This document shows positions 53,559-61,164 of a stretch of 64,000 bases of DNA, in pieces (the stretch's first letter is position 1; each line of letters opens with the position of its first letter). Source of the stretch: Brevundimonas sp. AJA228-03 (lineage in GTDB: Bacteria > Pseudomonadota > Alphaproteobacteria > Caulobacterales > Caulobacteraceae). The notes beneath the pieces are model-generated. The model had not been told where the DNA came from, did no database searches, and saw nothing but the letters and a program-made list of their open reading frames with translations. The translations under genes were made by a program, and so were the position numbers. The stretch lies in the NCBI RefSeq assembly GCF_017795885.1, contig NZ_CP059297.1, positions 1,176,001-1,240,000 on the forward strand, written 5' to 3'.

Positions 53559-53612
53559 CGAGCACCGAGGGTCTCCCTACCACCCCGCCGGGGGGGAGAC
53601 CGCGACGGCGAC

Positions 53613-54311
53613 CTAGGCTGCGTCGACCAGGACGATCTCGGCATCGTTGACAGCGGTCACGGTCAGGGTGTCCTCGCCGATGATGGCGGCACCATCGCGG
53701 GCGTTCAGATGGACGCCGTTGACCTCGACCTCGCCGCTGGCGGGCACCAGATAGCCACGGCGGGTCGCGCCCAGCGGATAGGTCGCGCTTTCGCCCGCCT
53801 TCAGCGTCGCGCCCACGATGCGGGCGTCGGTGCGGATCGGCAGGGCATCGCTATCCCCCTCGAAGCCCGAGGCCAGGACCACGAACTGACCGGCGCGGTC
53901 GCTTTTGGGGAACGGCCTGGCCCCCCAGGCGGGCTTTTCGCCGCGACGGGTCGGCTCGATCCAGATCTGGAAGATGCGGGTCAGCACCGGTTCGGCATTG
54001 TACTCGGCGTGCCGGATACCGGTACCGGCGCTCATCACCTGGACGTCGCCGGCCTCGGTGCGGCCCTTGTTGCCCAGGCTGTCCTCATGGGTGATCGCGC
54101 CTTCGCGCACATAGGTGATGATCTCCATGTCCGAGTGGGGGTGGGGCGGAAAGCCGGAGCCCGCCGCGATCTCGTCGTCGTTCCAGACGCGCAGATTGCC
54201 CCAGCTCATGCGGGCCGGATCGTAGTAGCCGGCGAAGGAGAAATGGTGTCTGGCGTTCAGCCATCCGTGGTTGGCACCACCCAGGCTGTCGAACGGTCTG
54301 CGCTCGATCAT
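53613..54311 (-). CDS. Pirin family protein
   Basis: A 232-residue bicupin pirin (YhhW/quercetinase-like). The metal-site motif GFPPHPHSDMEIITYV and GTGIRHAEYN place the N-terminal cupin; RIFQIWIEP follows. Some members have quercetin 2,3-dioxygenase activity. The ATG at 54311 is preferred; the frame is open to 54389 without family-like sequence. The upstream region contains a 20-bp palindrome. Confidence 0.93.
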   Translation of the reverse strand: MIERRPFDSLGGANHGWLNARHHFSFAGYYDPARMSWGNLRVWNDDEIAAGSGFPPHPHSDMEIITYVREGAITHEDSLGNKGRTEAGDVQVMSAGTGIRHAEYNAEPVLTRIFQIWIEPTRRGEKPAWGARPFPKSDRAGQFVVLASGFEGDSDALPIRTDARIVGATLKAGESATYPLGATRRGYLVPASGEVEVNGVHLNARDGAAIIGEDTLTVTAVNDAEIVLVDAA

Positions 54312-54324
54312 CGAAGTCTCTCCG

Positions 54325-54344
54325 GCTGCGGGACGTCCCGCAGC
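54325..54344. promoter_or_regulatory. 20-bp perfect palindrome upstream of the pirin gene
   Basis: GCTGCGGGACGTCCCGCAGC is fully self-complementary and lies 14 bases upstream of the pirin start. It could be an operator or an RNA hairpin at the ribosome-binding site; nothing in the sequence decides. Confidence 0.5.
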
Positions 54345-54458
54345 GCTGTTGCGAAGACGGTAACATAGGCAGACCGACAAGAACTGCAACAGTCCTGGTA
54401 TTTATTGCAAGGTGAACCCGTTGCTGCGGGACAGGGCCTGGCGCGAACGATCGTTCCT

Positions 54459-54986
54459 TCAGGCGATCCGTCGCCCGTCGACGGCGGCCAGGGTCAGCGG
54501 CGGTCGTCCGGTCACGCCGACGCCGACCGAAAGCCGCGCGGTCAGCGGGCCGACCGCCTCGCGACGCCGTTCCTGATCCAGAGTCGGCTGATAGAGACCC
54601 AGCAACCGATTGGCCTCGCCGTCCGGGCCGCGCATGGGCGCGATGACGATTTCCAGCACGCCACGCAGGCGCGTCGCCTCGGCCACCATCACGACCGGAC
54701 GGGCCTCGCGGAAGGTCTGGACGACGGCCGCGGCGATCAGGGTCCGGCTCTCGGGAGCCCACAGGTCCAGCCAGCCGACGCCACGCATGGGCCGGCCGTG
54801 CAGGGTCTCGATCCAGGCACCCGCAAGCCGGAAGGTCGCGCCGTCAGCGCTGCGGTCAGCCGTGAACAGCTGGGGCACCAGCCGACCCAGCCGCATCGGC
54901 TCGAGCCCGGCGCGTGGAGGGATAGGGCCGGGACAGGGCAGTGCAGCCCAGTGATCGATCAGGGTCTGTGTGCCGGGATGGAACAT
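54459..54986 (-). CDS. PAS-domain protein (PAS_5/DUF1438 type)
   Basis: A 175-residue soluble protein containing a single PAS-like domain: LIDHWAALPCPGPIPPRAGLEP at the N terminus, then RLAGAWIETLHGRPMRGVGWLDLW and LRGVLEIVIAPMRGPDGEANRLLGLYQ. In alphaproteobacteria such proteins act as small signalling adaptors (for example MopJ in Caulobacter), but no specific role can be read here. The ATG at 54986 is preferred over the longer frame to 55322, whose poly-Gly start is the antisense of the poly-Pro stretch in the next gene. Confidence 0.82.
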   Translation of the reverse strand: MFHPGTQTLIDHWAALPCPGPIPPRAGLEPMRLGRLVPQLFTADRSADGATFRLAGAWIETLHGRPMRGVGWLDLWAPESRTLIAAAVVQTFREARPVVMVAEATRLRGVLEIVIAPMRGPDGEANRLLGLYQPTLDQERRREAVGPLTARLSVGVGVTGRPPLTLAAVDGRRIA

Positions 54987-55128
54987 GCGTCTCGCTTTCG
55001 GGGCGAGCGGCGCAAGGGCGGTGCCATTCTCCTGGCAACGGAAACGCAAGGGTTTTGCCCGCAGATGCCCAATGGGCCGACCTGCGTCTCGTTGGGGGTC
55101 GGCGATCGATTCTTCAGGAGCCTGACCC

Positions 55129-56049
55129 ATGCGGGTGGCGATCAAGATCTGGCTGCCGGCGGTGGCAGGTGCCTTTGCGGGTGCCATGGCCCTGCTCAGC
55201 CTGGCCGGACCGGCCTCGGCCCAGTGCCACGCGGGCTGCACGCCGCCGCCGCCTCCGCCGTGCGGATCGTGCGAGCCGCCACCGCCCCCGCCCCCTCCGC
55301 CTCCGCCGCCGGATTGCTGCACCCAGCCCCCGCCGCCGAGCTATCCACCGGGGGGTGGTGACATCAATGTGAACGTCAACATCAATGCGAACGCCAATGC
55401 GGACGGCAATGCCGGGGTCACGGCAAGGGCCCGCGCCCTGCTCAATGCCCGCGTCAGCGGCTATGGCAACGTGCGGGGCGGCGGTGGCGGCGGTGCCTAC
55501 TTCAGCGTCGAGCAGCCCTATCCGACCGTGATCCAGGGCCTGAACGTCGAGGCCGGGGCTGTGTCCCAGGTCGTCCACGTGCCGTACGAGTCCCGTCGCC
55601 GCTGGGAAAAGCGCGTCGTCATCCAGGCCTTCTGTATCGACGATCGTGACATCCCGCATCCGGCGTCCCAGGTGACGCCCGACCGCGACATCCATGACGG
55701 CTATGAGGGCGAACTGTATCGCTGCATCGCCGGGACGCGGCTGCAGGTGACCTGGTCGGAATGGACCGGTCAGGTCAGCTTCGAGGGCGGACAGACCTTC
55801 GCCTGCCAGAAGGGCGAGGCGCTGTGGCGCGATCGTACCGGCGACCTGCGGTGCAAGATCCAGTTGGTGGCGCGCGACTGCAACGAGCGCTCGCTGCTTC
55901 GCCGCTATGGCGCGGGCGTCAAGGTGCTCGTCTGGGTCAAGGAAGAAATCTACACCGAATACCGCGAAGAGGTCGTCCAGGCGCAGGGTGCCGCGATCAT
56001 CGGGGCCTCGATCATGCTGGACGGCGGCGTCGGCGGGCGGGTGTTCTAG
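55129..56049 (+). CDS. Secreted protein with polyproline tract and Asn/Val repeat
   Basis: A 306-residue exported protein. The signal segment (GAFAGAMALLSLAGPASAQ) is followed by Cys-rich proline tracts, including 12 successive Pro before DCC, and an alternating stretch NVNVNINANANADGNAG. The C-terminal ~170 residues look globular and contain paired cysteines (FCIDD, YRCIA, FACQKG, LRCKI, DCNER). No family was recognised. Polyproline runs of this kind require EF-P for translation. The stop codon TAG is part of the CTAG target duplicated by the IS5 element. Confidence 0.82.
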   Translation: MRVAIKIWLPAVAGAFAGAMALLSLAGPASAQCHAGCTPPPPPPCGSCEPPPPPPPPPPPPDCCTQPPPPSYPPGGGDINVNVNINANANADGNAGVTARARALLNARVSGYGNVRGGGGGGAYFSVEQPYPTVIQGLNVEAGAVSQVVHVPYESRRRWEKRVVIQAFCIDDRDIPHPASQVTPDRDIHDGYEGELYRCIAGTRLQVTWSEWTGQVSFEGGQTFACQKGEALWRDRTGDLRCKIQLVARDCNERSLLRRYGAGVKVLVWVKEEIYTEYREEVVQAQGAAIIGASIMLDGGVGGRVF

Positions 56050-56058
56050 GGTCCGGAC

Positions 56059-56495
56059 TCATTTGGCCCAGAGTGTGATGGCGGCGACGATGCAGAGGCC
56101 TGCGAGGTAGTTCCTGGCGGTCTTGTCGTATCGGGTGGCGATGGCGCGGAAGTCCTTGAGGCGGCAGAAGGCGCGTTCGACGGCGTTTCTGAGCCTGTAG
56201 GCTGTGGCGTCGAACGGGTGTCGGTTCACGCGATTGATCTTGTTCGGGATCACGGGTGTCGTGCCGCGTTCGATCAGCATTCGACGCAGGGCGTCGCCGT
56301 CGTAGGCCCTGTCTGCGAGCAGGTGCAGGCTGGGTCGGCTGGCGACGATCAGGTCGTGGGCGGCCACGATGTCGGAGGCCTGGCCGGGCGAGAGTTGAAC
56401 GACGCGAGGCCTGCCCGTCTCGTCCACCAGCATGTGGACCTTGGTCGTCCGACCGCCGCGCGACCGGCCTATGGCGTGAGCTGAGCCCCCCCTTT
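56059..56495 (-). CDS. IS5-family transposase, frame B (read by frameshift)
   Basis: The second frame carries the rest of the DDE domain: AIGRSRGGRTTKVHMLVDE, LLADRAYDGDALR (second Asp), and the closing AVERAFCRLKDFRAIATRYDK (catalytic Glu). Expression is expected as a fusion with frame A through the A4G7 slippery site, a standard arrangement in this IS group. No independent start is evident. Confidence 0.88.
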
Positions 56496-56816
56496 TGCGC
56501 CCGCCGCCGAGCGGTGCGCCTTGACCGAGGTCGAGTCGATCATGGCCGTCACCGGCGGGTCGGCCGCCTCGCCGAGCGACGCCAGGATCCGCTGCCACAG
56601 ACCTCGCTTGCTCCAGCGATTGTAACGGTTGAACACCGTCGTATAGGGCCCATAGACGTCCGGAAGAGCGCGCCAGCGACACCCCTCGCGCAGCCGATGA
56701 ACGATACCCGAGATCACCCGGCGATCATCCACCCGCCGCTTGCCCGTATAGACCTTGGGGATGTGCGGCTCGATCACAGCCCACTGCGCGTCCGACAACC
56801 AGAAATGATCCGCCAT
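56469..56816 (-). CDS. IS5-family transposase, frame A
   Basis: The upstream frame (115 residues) encodes the N-terminal DUF4096-like domain: FWLSDAQWAVIEPHIPK, RRVDDRRVISGIVHRLREG, and the first Asp of the catalytic triad in VTAMIDSTSVKAHR. It ends shortly after the slippery run AAAAGGGGGGG (minus strand, 56496-56486), where a -1 shift would join frame B to give a fusion of about 252 residues. Confidence 0.9.
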   Translation of the reverse strand: MADHFWLSDAQWAVIEPHIPKVYTGKRRVDDRRVISGIVHRLREGCRWRALPDVYGPYTTVFNRYNRWSKRGLWQRILASLGEAADPPVTAMIDSTSVKAHRSAAGAKGGAQLTP

Positions 56817-56929
56817 GATTCAAGCCTCCTCAGAAGCTTGAATCACAACAGCCAGATCAACTCAATTGGGTACAGACCCTAGGCTCCAGACCCATTCCTG
56901 GCCGGCAGGTGACGAGGAATGCGACGGCG

Positions 56930-57128
56930 ACGCCCGTTGCAGGCCGTCGTGGACGGGCTGTACCCGGCGTCGCAATCCGGCCATCGGACAACCTGTCCCG
57001 AGCAGATGGATGATGCCCGGGATCACTCGCCGGTCATCGACCCGCCGAGCACCGGCCTGGTTCCCGGCCAGATGCGGCTCTACGGCTGCCCATGGATTAT
57101 CTGACAGCCAGACCAGCTTGCTCTTCAC
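56930..57128 (-). pseudogene. IS5-type transposase remnant
   Basis: The N-terminal fragment of another IS5-family transposase: LVWLSDNPWAAVEPHLAGNQAGARRVDDRR aligns by eye with the intact copy at 56469, followed by GIIHLLGTGC. After about 66 codons the similarity ends in degraded sequence with altered frames (RRRVQPVHDGLQRA). No catalytic residues remain. Confidence 0.75.
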
Positions 57129-57256
57129 CGACTGCGACGTGACCAGAGCGCATCGGAACTACGATTTGTGGCCGGGCTCCAAGTGAACGATCGGGTGTGG
57201 ACGCGTGGAAAAATGGTTTGGAAATGGCGCTGAAGCAAATATTTCCTGCTTTTCGA

Positions 57257-57751
57257 TCAGGTCGTCTCCCCGATAAGCAGTTTCCTAGCCCTGGACGCAG
57301 CCCGGCGCGCCAGGTGGTAGACTCTCGCTGCCCCTTCATCATAGCGAACAGTGATTTTGCATTGTTCGCCATAGGTGTCTTTGAGAAAGTTTCGAATCAG
57401 TTCTTCTGCTTTCTCGCGGGGGCTTAGGAGCTGGGCAGTCAAAGGACATCCGGTGCGGCTGTGATAGGTCGCATAAACCTCCCCATCCCCTTCAAACACA
57501 TTTCCCATCGTATAGGGATAAAGATCACAGTCCATGGGCCTGCGCCCATAGACTTGGCACTGTTGGTCCCAATTAGGACATGGAAATTCACCAAGAGCCG
57601 ATATCTCAAAGATTTTACCTTTTCGAGAAACGGTTAGGTGTTCTCTTTTGTCCTCGAAAAGCCGAGTGTACTCTGCTTCATTAACCTTCAGGCCGCGAAG
57701 GTCACGACAGCAGCTTTGATCTGTTGGACATTTCAGGCAGGGATTTGACAA
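57257..57751 (-). CDS. YkgJ family cysteine-cluster protein
   Basis: A 164-residue protein with an N-terminal CxxC...CC cluster (PCLKCPTDQSCCRDL) and further cysteines (FPCPNW, CQVYGRRPMDCDLYP, TGCPL), the pattern of the YkgJ/UPF0153 zinc- or iron-chelating family. Start at a TTG (57751) with an ideal AGGAGGT upstream. The base composition is visibly more AT-rich than neighbouring genes, pointing to recent acquisition. A CtrA-type box lies 44 bases upstream. Confidence 0.85.
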   Translation of the reverse strand: MSNPCLKCPTDQSCCRDLRGLKVNEAEYTRLFEDKREHLTVSRKGKIFEISALGEFPCPNWDQQCQVYGRRPMDCDLYPYTMGNVFEGDGEVYATYHSRTGCPLTAQLLSPREKAEELIRNFLKDTYGEQCKITVRYDEGAARVYHLARRAASRARKLLIGETT

Positions 57752-57794
57752 ATTACCTCCTAGGACAGCGCAGTACGACTTAAACTAGAAGTTG

Positions 57795-57809
57795 TTAACT
57801 GGCCGTTAA
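57795..57809 (-). promoter_or_regulatory. Putative CtrA binding site (TTAA-N7-TTAA)
   Basis: TTAACTGGCCGTTAA is a perfect match to the CtrA consensus. It lies 44 bases upstream of the YkgJ-family start, where it could overlap a promoter. In a GC-rich genome the full motif is uncommon by chance; the surrounding stretch is AT-richer, so chance cannot be excluded. Confidence 0.55.
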
Positions 57810-57825
57810 GTGAATGAACTGCAGC

Positions 57826-57903
57826 ATCATCCGCCACCATCCGGACCGCTTGCTTGCGAACCTCGGGTGAGACCTTGTTCGTCGTCTTGCTTTCTCTCAG
57901 GCG
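57826..57903 (-). pseudogene. IS3-type OrfA transposase remnant
   Basis: About 25 codons resembling the first helix of an IS3-family OrfA: RESKTTNKVSPEVRKQAVRM, then VADD. Sequence on both sides shows no transposase similarity and no inverted repeats were found. It marks an old insertion. Confidence 0.55.
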
Positions 57904-58117
57904 TTGAGGCCTCCGGCAAACCGGGGGCGGTTCAGATCGTTTGAGGCGGGCTCCCTTCGCGGGTCCAACCGAAAGCGTGACCCATGCTCCCACTCCTGTC
58001 AGGAGCCGATCAGCCCCGAGGCTGAATGGCTGACAACGGCCCGTTCAGCCTGTGCGAATGGCGGGTGGGGTAGACATCGATGGTCGGGTTCATCGCCGAC
58101 GATCCTGAGAAGACTGA

Positions 58118-58152
58118 AGGCCCCGGAGCGAAAACCCCGGGGCCTCTTTTTT
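58118..58152 (+). terminator. Strong intrinsic terminator, plus strand
   Basis: A perfect 9-bp stem (AGGCCCCGG / CCGGGGCCT) with a 10-base loop is followed by CTTTTTT. It lies between the accessory island and the stop of the minus-strand M16 gene. No plus-strand gene ends here; on the minus strand the T-run would lie on the wrong side. Confidence 0.8.
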
Positions 58153-58155
58153 GGT

Positions 58156-61020
58156 CTATTGCGCCGGTGCGTTGGCAGAGATCACCGAAGCGCGCCAGGC
58201 CCTGTCTGGCATCAGATATTTCCGGGCCGCCGCCTGGATGTCGGCGGGCGTGACCGCTTCGCGATCGCTGATCTCGGTCGCGATCTGCTCGATATCGCCA
58301 GGCCTGGTCGCCACGTGGGCCAAGGCCCCCAGCCAGTATTCATTGCCGGCCTGCGCGCGACGAAGACGTTCTACATTGGGCGCGCGCGCCCGGTTCAACT
58401 CATCCTCTGTGATCGGCGTGTCGCGCAGGGAAGCAGCGATCGCGTCGACGGCGGCGAACAACGCAGGCTGGTTCTGAGGCGTCGTCTGGGCCGTGACAGC
58501 GATCGAGCCGTAGTCCCGATAGACGTCCGACGCCGAGGCCTCGACTTTAGGCGAATAGGCCAGGGCCTGGTTTTCCCTGATCTCGTCCAGCACGCGCAGC
58601 TCCAGGACGGCCGCCAAAAGGTCTGCGACGCGCGCGTCCGTTCGGTCGCCGACAACATCGGTGGTGGGCCATGCCACATAACCCAGCGCCTGTTCGGCAG
58701 GCCCGGTGTGCGTCAGTCGCACCGGTTCCGTCGTTCCAGCCGGGAAACGCCGGACGTCGGCACCGGCAGGTACCGTCGGTTCTGCCGATCGGGCGGGCAG
58801 GGCGGCGAGGGTCGAGCCGACAGCGGCGATCGCATCCTCCACGGTCACATCGCCGACAATCACGACGTTGATGGGCCCCTGGGCCAGACCTGCGGTCACG
58901 CTCGCCTTGAACTGGTCATTTGTCCAGCTCGCGACCGTCTCGGGCGAGGGGAAGGTCTGGCGCGCATCGCCGGACGCCAGCAGACCGCTCGACTGGATTC
59001 CAAACGCCCCTTCGGGGGTCGCCATGCTCTGGGCGACGATCTGGGGCCAGAACCCCTTGAACTGTTCGAAGGGGGCCGGGCGCACGCCCGGGTCGGTCAG
59101 ATAGGCAGCCAGAACCTGCATCTGCAGACCGAGGTCCTCAGGCCGGGTGGTGCCCGTCAGCTCATAGGCGTCGCCATCGATGGCAAAGCCGGCATTGTAG
59201 ATCTTGCCGCTCAAGGCGCGGGTCAGTTCATCGGCTGTCAGCTTGCCCAGACCGCCAGCCGTGAAGACGAAGGGGGCCAGGGTCTGGGGGTCGGCCCGGT
59301 CCGTCGGAAGGCCGAGCTCGCCGAGCCCGGCGCGGACGCTGATCAGGATCTGGTCGTCGCGGAAGGTGGTCGGCTTGACCGTCAGCCGCGTGCCGTTGGC
59401 GAAGGTGACGACCGTGGCACCGACCGAAGCGATCTCCTGTTGCCGGGCGGGCCGGGCGGGCGTGCCGAACGTGGCATAGGGCCATTCCAGCGCAGCCTGG
59501 GCGGCCGGAGGCGTGACCGGGACGGCCGTCGAAGCTTCCAGCAGAGCCGTAACCGCCGCCTCGCCGCCTTCGATGGGTTCCGGAGTCGCCACAAGCGCCA
59601 GTGGGCCCTGACCGGCGAACAAGGTCGCGACCGCTTCATTCACAGCCCGGGGCGTCAGGCCGTCGACCGCCGCGTTGAACAGCGCGAGGTTCGTCGCGGG
59701 CGTGCTGAACACCCGCTGGTCGTTGGTCGCATTCAGGAGCCCGCCCGCGAGGGCCGGGGTCGTGCGGGTGGCCGCAGTCGCAACCGCATTCTCGAGCGCG
59801 GCCCGCGTGTCGGTGATCTCGCGATTCAGTTCGGTCTCGGTGACGCCGAACTGAACCAGGCGGCGCTTCTCCTGTTCGATGGTCTGCAGCGCGCGGGGCA
59901 GGCCACCCGGATTGAAGGCGGCACCGACGGTCGCGATCTGCAGGCTGTCGAACAAGGTATCGGTCACGCCCCCGGCACCCAGGAACGGCGGGTTGTCGGC
60001 GCGGGCGAGCTCGCCCAGGCGACGGTTGAGGACCGCCAGGCCGAGATTCTGCAGAAGTGAAGAACGACGTTCGGCGACGGTGTCAGGGTCGTTATCGGGC
60101 GGCGATACCCAGTTCAGCTGGATCGAGGACTGTACGCCCGGCTCGACCAGGATCCGGCTGTCGGCACCACGCGGCGCGATCTGTCCGAGGTCGGGTTCAG
60201 GGCCGTCGGCCGCCCTGGGCTGCCAGCTTTCGAAGGCCCCGCGGATCTTCGCCTCCATCTGATCGACGTCGAAGTCCCCGACCGCCAAAAGAGTCGCGCG
60301 CGAAGGCCTGTAGTAGGCGTTGTAGAAATCAACGAAGCGCTCGCGTGGCGCCGTACGGATGATGTTGAGGTCGCCCATGGGCAGACGATCTGCGATCCGC
60401 TGGCCCGGTGCCAACAGCGCAAGCTGCGCCTTCAATGATCGTTGAGCCGGCGTATTGCGGGTCCGCTCCTCGCCTTCAATCACGCCGCGCTCGGCGTCGA
60501 TGTCGTCTGCGTTCATGAGAGCTTCGGAGACCTGCTCGCGCAGGATGCGGAGGGCAGTGTCGACGGTCTCGTCGTTGGTGCGGGGGAGTTCCAGAACATA
60601 GGCGGTCTGGTCGAAAGAGGTGAAGGCGTTGGTGTCGGCGCCAAAGGCCAGGCCCAGGCGCTCCAGGATTCGCAGCAGCTCATTCTCCGGGATATTGGTC
60701 GTGCCGTTGAAGGCCATATGCTCCATGAAGTGGGCCAGCCCCTTCTGGTCGTCCGTTTCCATCAGCGAGCCGGCGTCGAGCCGCAGCCGCAATGAGGCCT
60801 GTCCGGGCGGGGTCGCGTTTCTCAGGATCGCATAGCGCATGCCGTTGGGCAGCTGCCCGAACCGGACGGCCGGATCGGCGGGAATGTCGCTGGCGGCCTG
60901 CGCCCAGGGGTCCGAGGGCTGCACAGCGGTCGCCGTCTGGGCCATTGCGGCACCGGACAGGGGGCAAGTCAGCAGGGCGAGGCCGGACACGGCGGCGAGC
61001 AGAAGACGGCGAGGGGTCAT
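58156..61020 (-). CDS. M16 family zinc metallopeptidase (insulinase-like)
   Basis: A 954-residue exported protease. The signal peptide (LLLAAVSGLALLTCPLSGAA, then MAQ) is followed by the catalytic M16 domain with the inverted zinc motif HFMEHMAFNGT and downstream glutamate in ERGVIEGEERTRN. The second M16 half (PLEAFKVSVTAGLAQGPINVVIVGD-type region) lacks the zinc motif, as usual. The full length corresponds to a four-domain PqqL-like protease. It is preceded by a 16-bp palindrome. Confidence 0.93.
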   Translation of the reverse strand: MTPRRLLLAAVSGLALLTCPLSGAAMAQTATAVQPSDPWAQAASDIPADPAVRFGQLPNGMRYAILRNATPPGQASLRLRLDAGSLMETDDQKGLAHFMEHMAFNGTTNIPENELLRILERLGLAFGADTNAFTSFDQTAYVLELPRTNDETVDTALRILREQVSEALMNADDIDAERGVIEGEERTRNTPAQRSLKAQLALLAPGQRIADRLPMGDLNIIRTAPRERFVDFYNAYYRPSRATLLAVGDFDVDQMEAKIRGAFESWQPRAADGPEPDLGQIAPRGADSRILVEPGVQSSIQLNWVSPPDNDPDTVAERRSSLLQNLGLAVLNRRLGELARADNPPFLGAGGVTDTLFDSLQIATVGAAFNPGGLPRALQTIEQEKRRLVQFGVTETELNREITDTRAALENAVATAATRTTPALAGGLLNATNDQRVFSTPATNLALFNAAVDGLTPRAVNEAVATLFAGQGPLALVATPEPIEGGEAAVTALLEASTAVPVTPPAAQAALEWPYATFGTPARPARQQEIASVGATVVTFANGTRLTVKPTTFRDDQILISVRAGLGELGLPTDRADPQTLAPFVFTAGGLGKLTADELTRALSGKIYNAGFAIDGDAYELTGTTRPEDLGLQMQVLAAYLTDPGVRPAPFEQFKGFWPQIVAQSMATPEGAFGIQSSGLLASGDARQTFPSPETVASWTNDQFKASVTAGLAQGPINVVIVGDVTVEDAIAAVGSTLAALPARSAEPTVPAGADVRRFPAGTTEPVRLTHTGPAEQALGYVAWPTTDVVGDRTDARVADLLAAVLELRVLDEIRENQALAYSPKVEASASDVYRDYGSIAVTAQTTPQNQPALFAAVDAIAASLRDTPITEDELNRARAPNVERLRRAQAGNEYWLGALAHVATRPGDIEQIATEISDREAVTPADIQAAARKYLMPDRAWRASVISANAPAQ

Positions 61021-61124
61021 GAAGGCTCCAGGCGAAGTCGGGGCCGCCGCGCAGGCACTCCCGGATGTGGTCGGAAAGGGGCCTTGCTTGCCCCAACACC
61101 AGCCTTCCTCAATCTCTGGTAGCC

Positions 61125-61140
61125 GTAAAGTGAACTTTAC
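61125..61140. promoter_or_regulatory. Palindromic operator candidate before the M16 gene
   Basis: GTAAAGTGAACTTTAC has perfect 7-bp arms around GA. It lies ~105 bases upstream of the M16 start and 25 bases downstream of the hfaD stop, in an otherwise featureless 144-base gap. A dimeric repressor or activator site is likely. Confidence 0.55.
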
Positions 61141-61164
61141 GTTAGGCGGACATCAGGGCGCAGA

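Larger units (their letters stand above)
56050..56878 (-). mobile_element. IS5-family insertion sequence (IS427 type)
   Basis: An 829-bp element with imperfect inverted ends (GGTCCGGACTC at 56050 and, inverted, GGTCTGTACCC at 56878), flanked by CTAG on both sides (56046-56049 and 56879-56882), the 4-bp duplication typical of the IS427 group. It encodes a two-frame transposase on the minus strand. Confidence 0.88.

Noticed and set aside
54987..55322. Poly-Gly N-terminal extension of the PAS protein
   Set aside because: It is the antisense of the polyproline tract of the divergent gene and has no family-like sequence.
57904..60060. 718-codon open frame on the plus strand across the M16 gene
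   Set aside because: Arg/Gly-rich shadow of the protease gene, which has a signal peptide and complete motifs.
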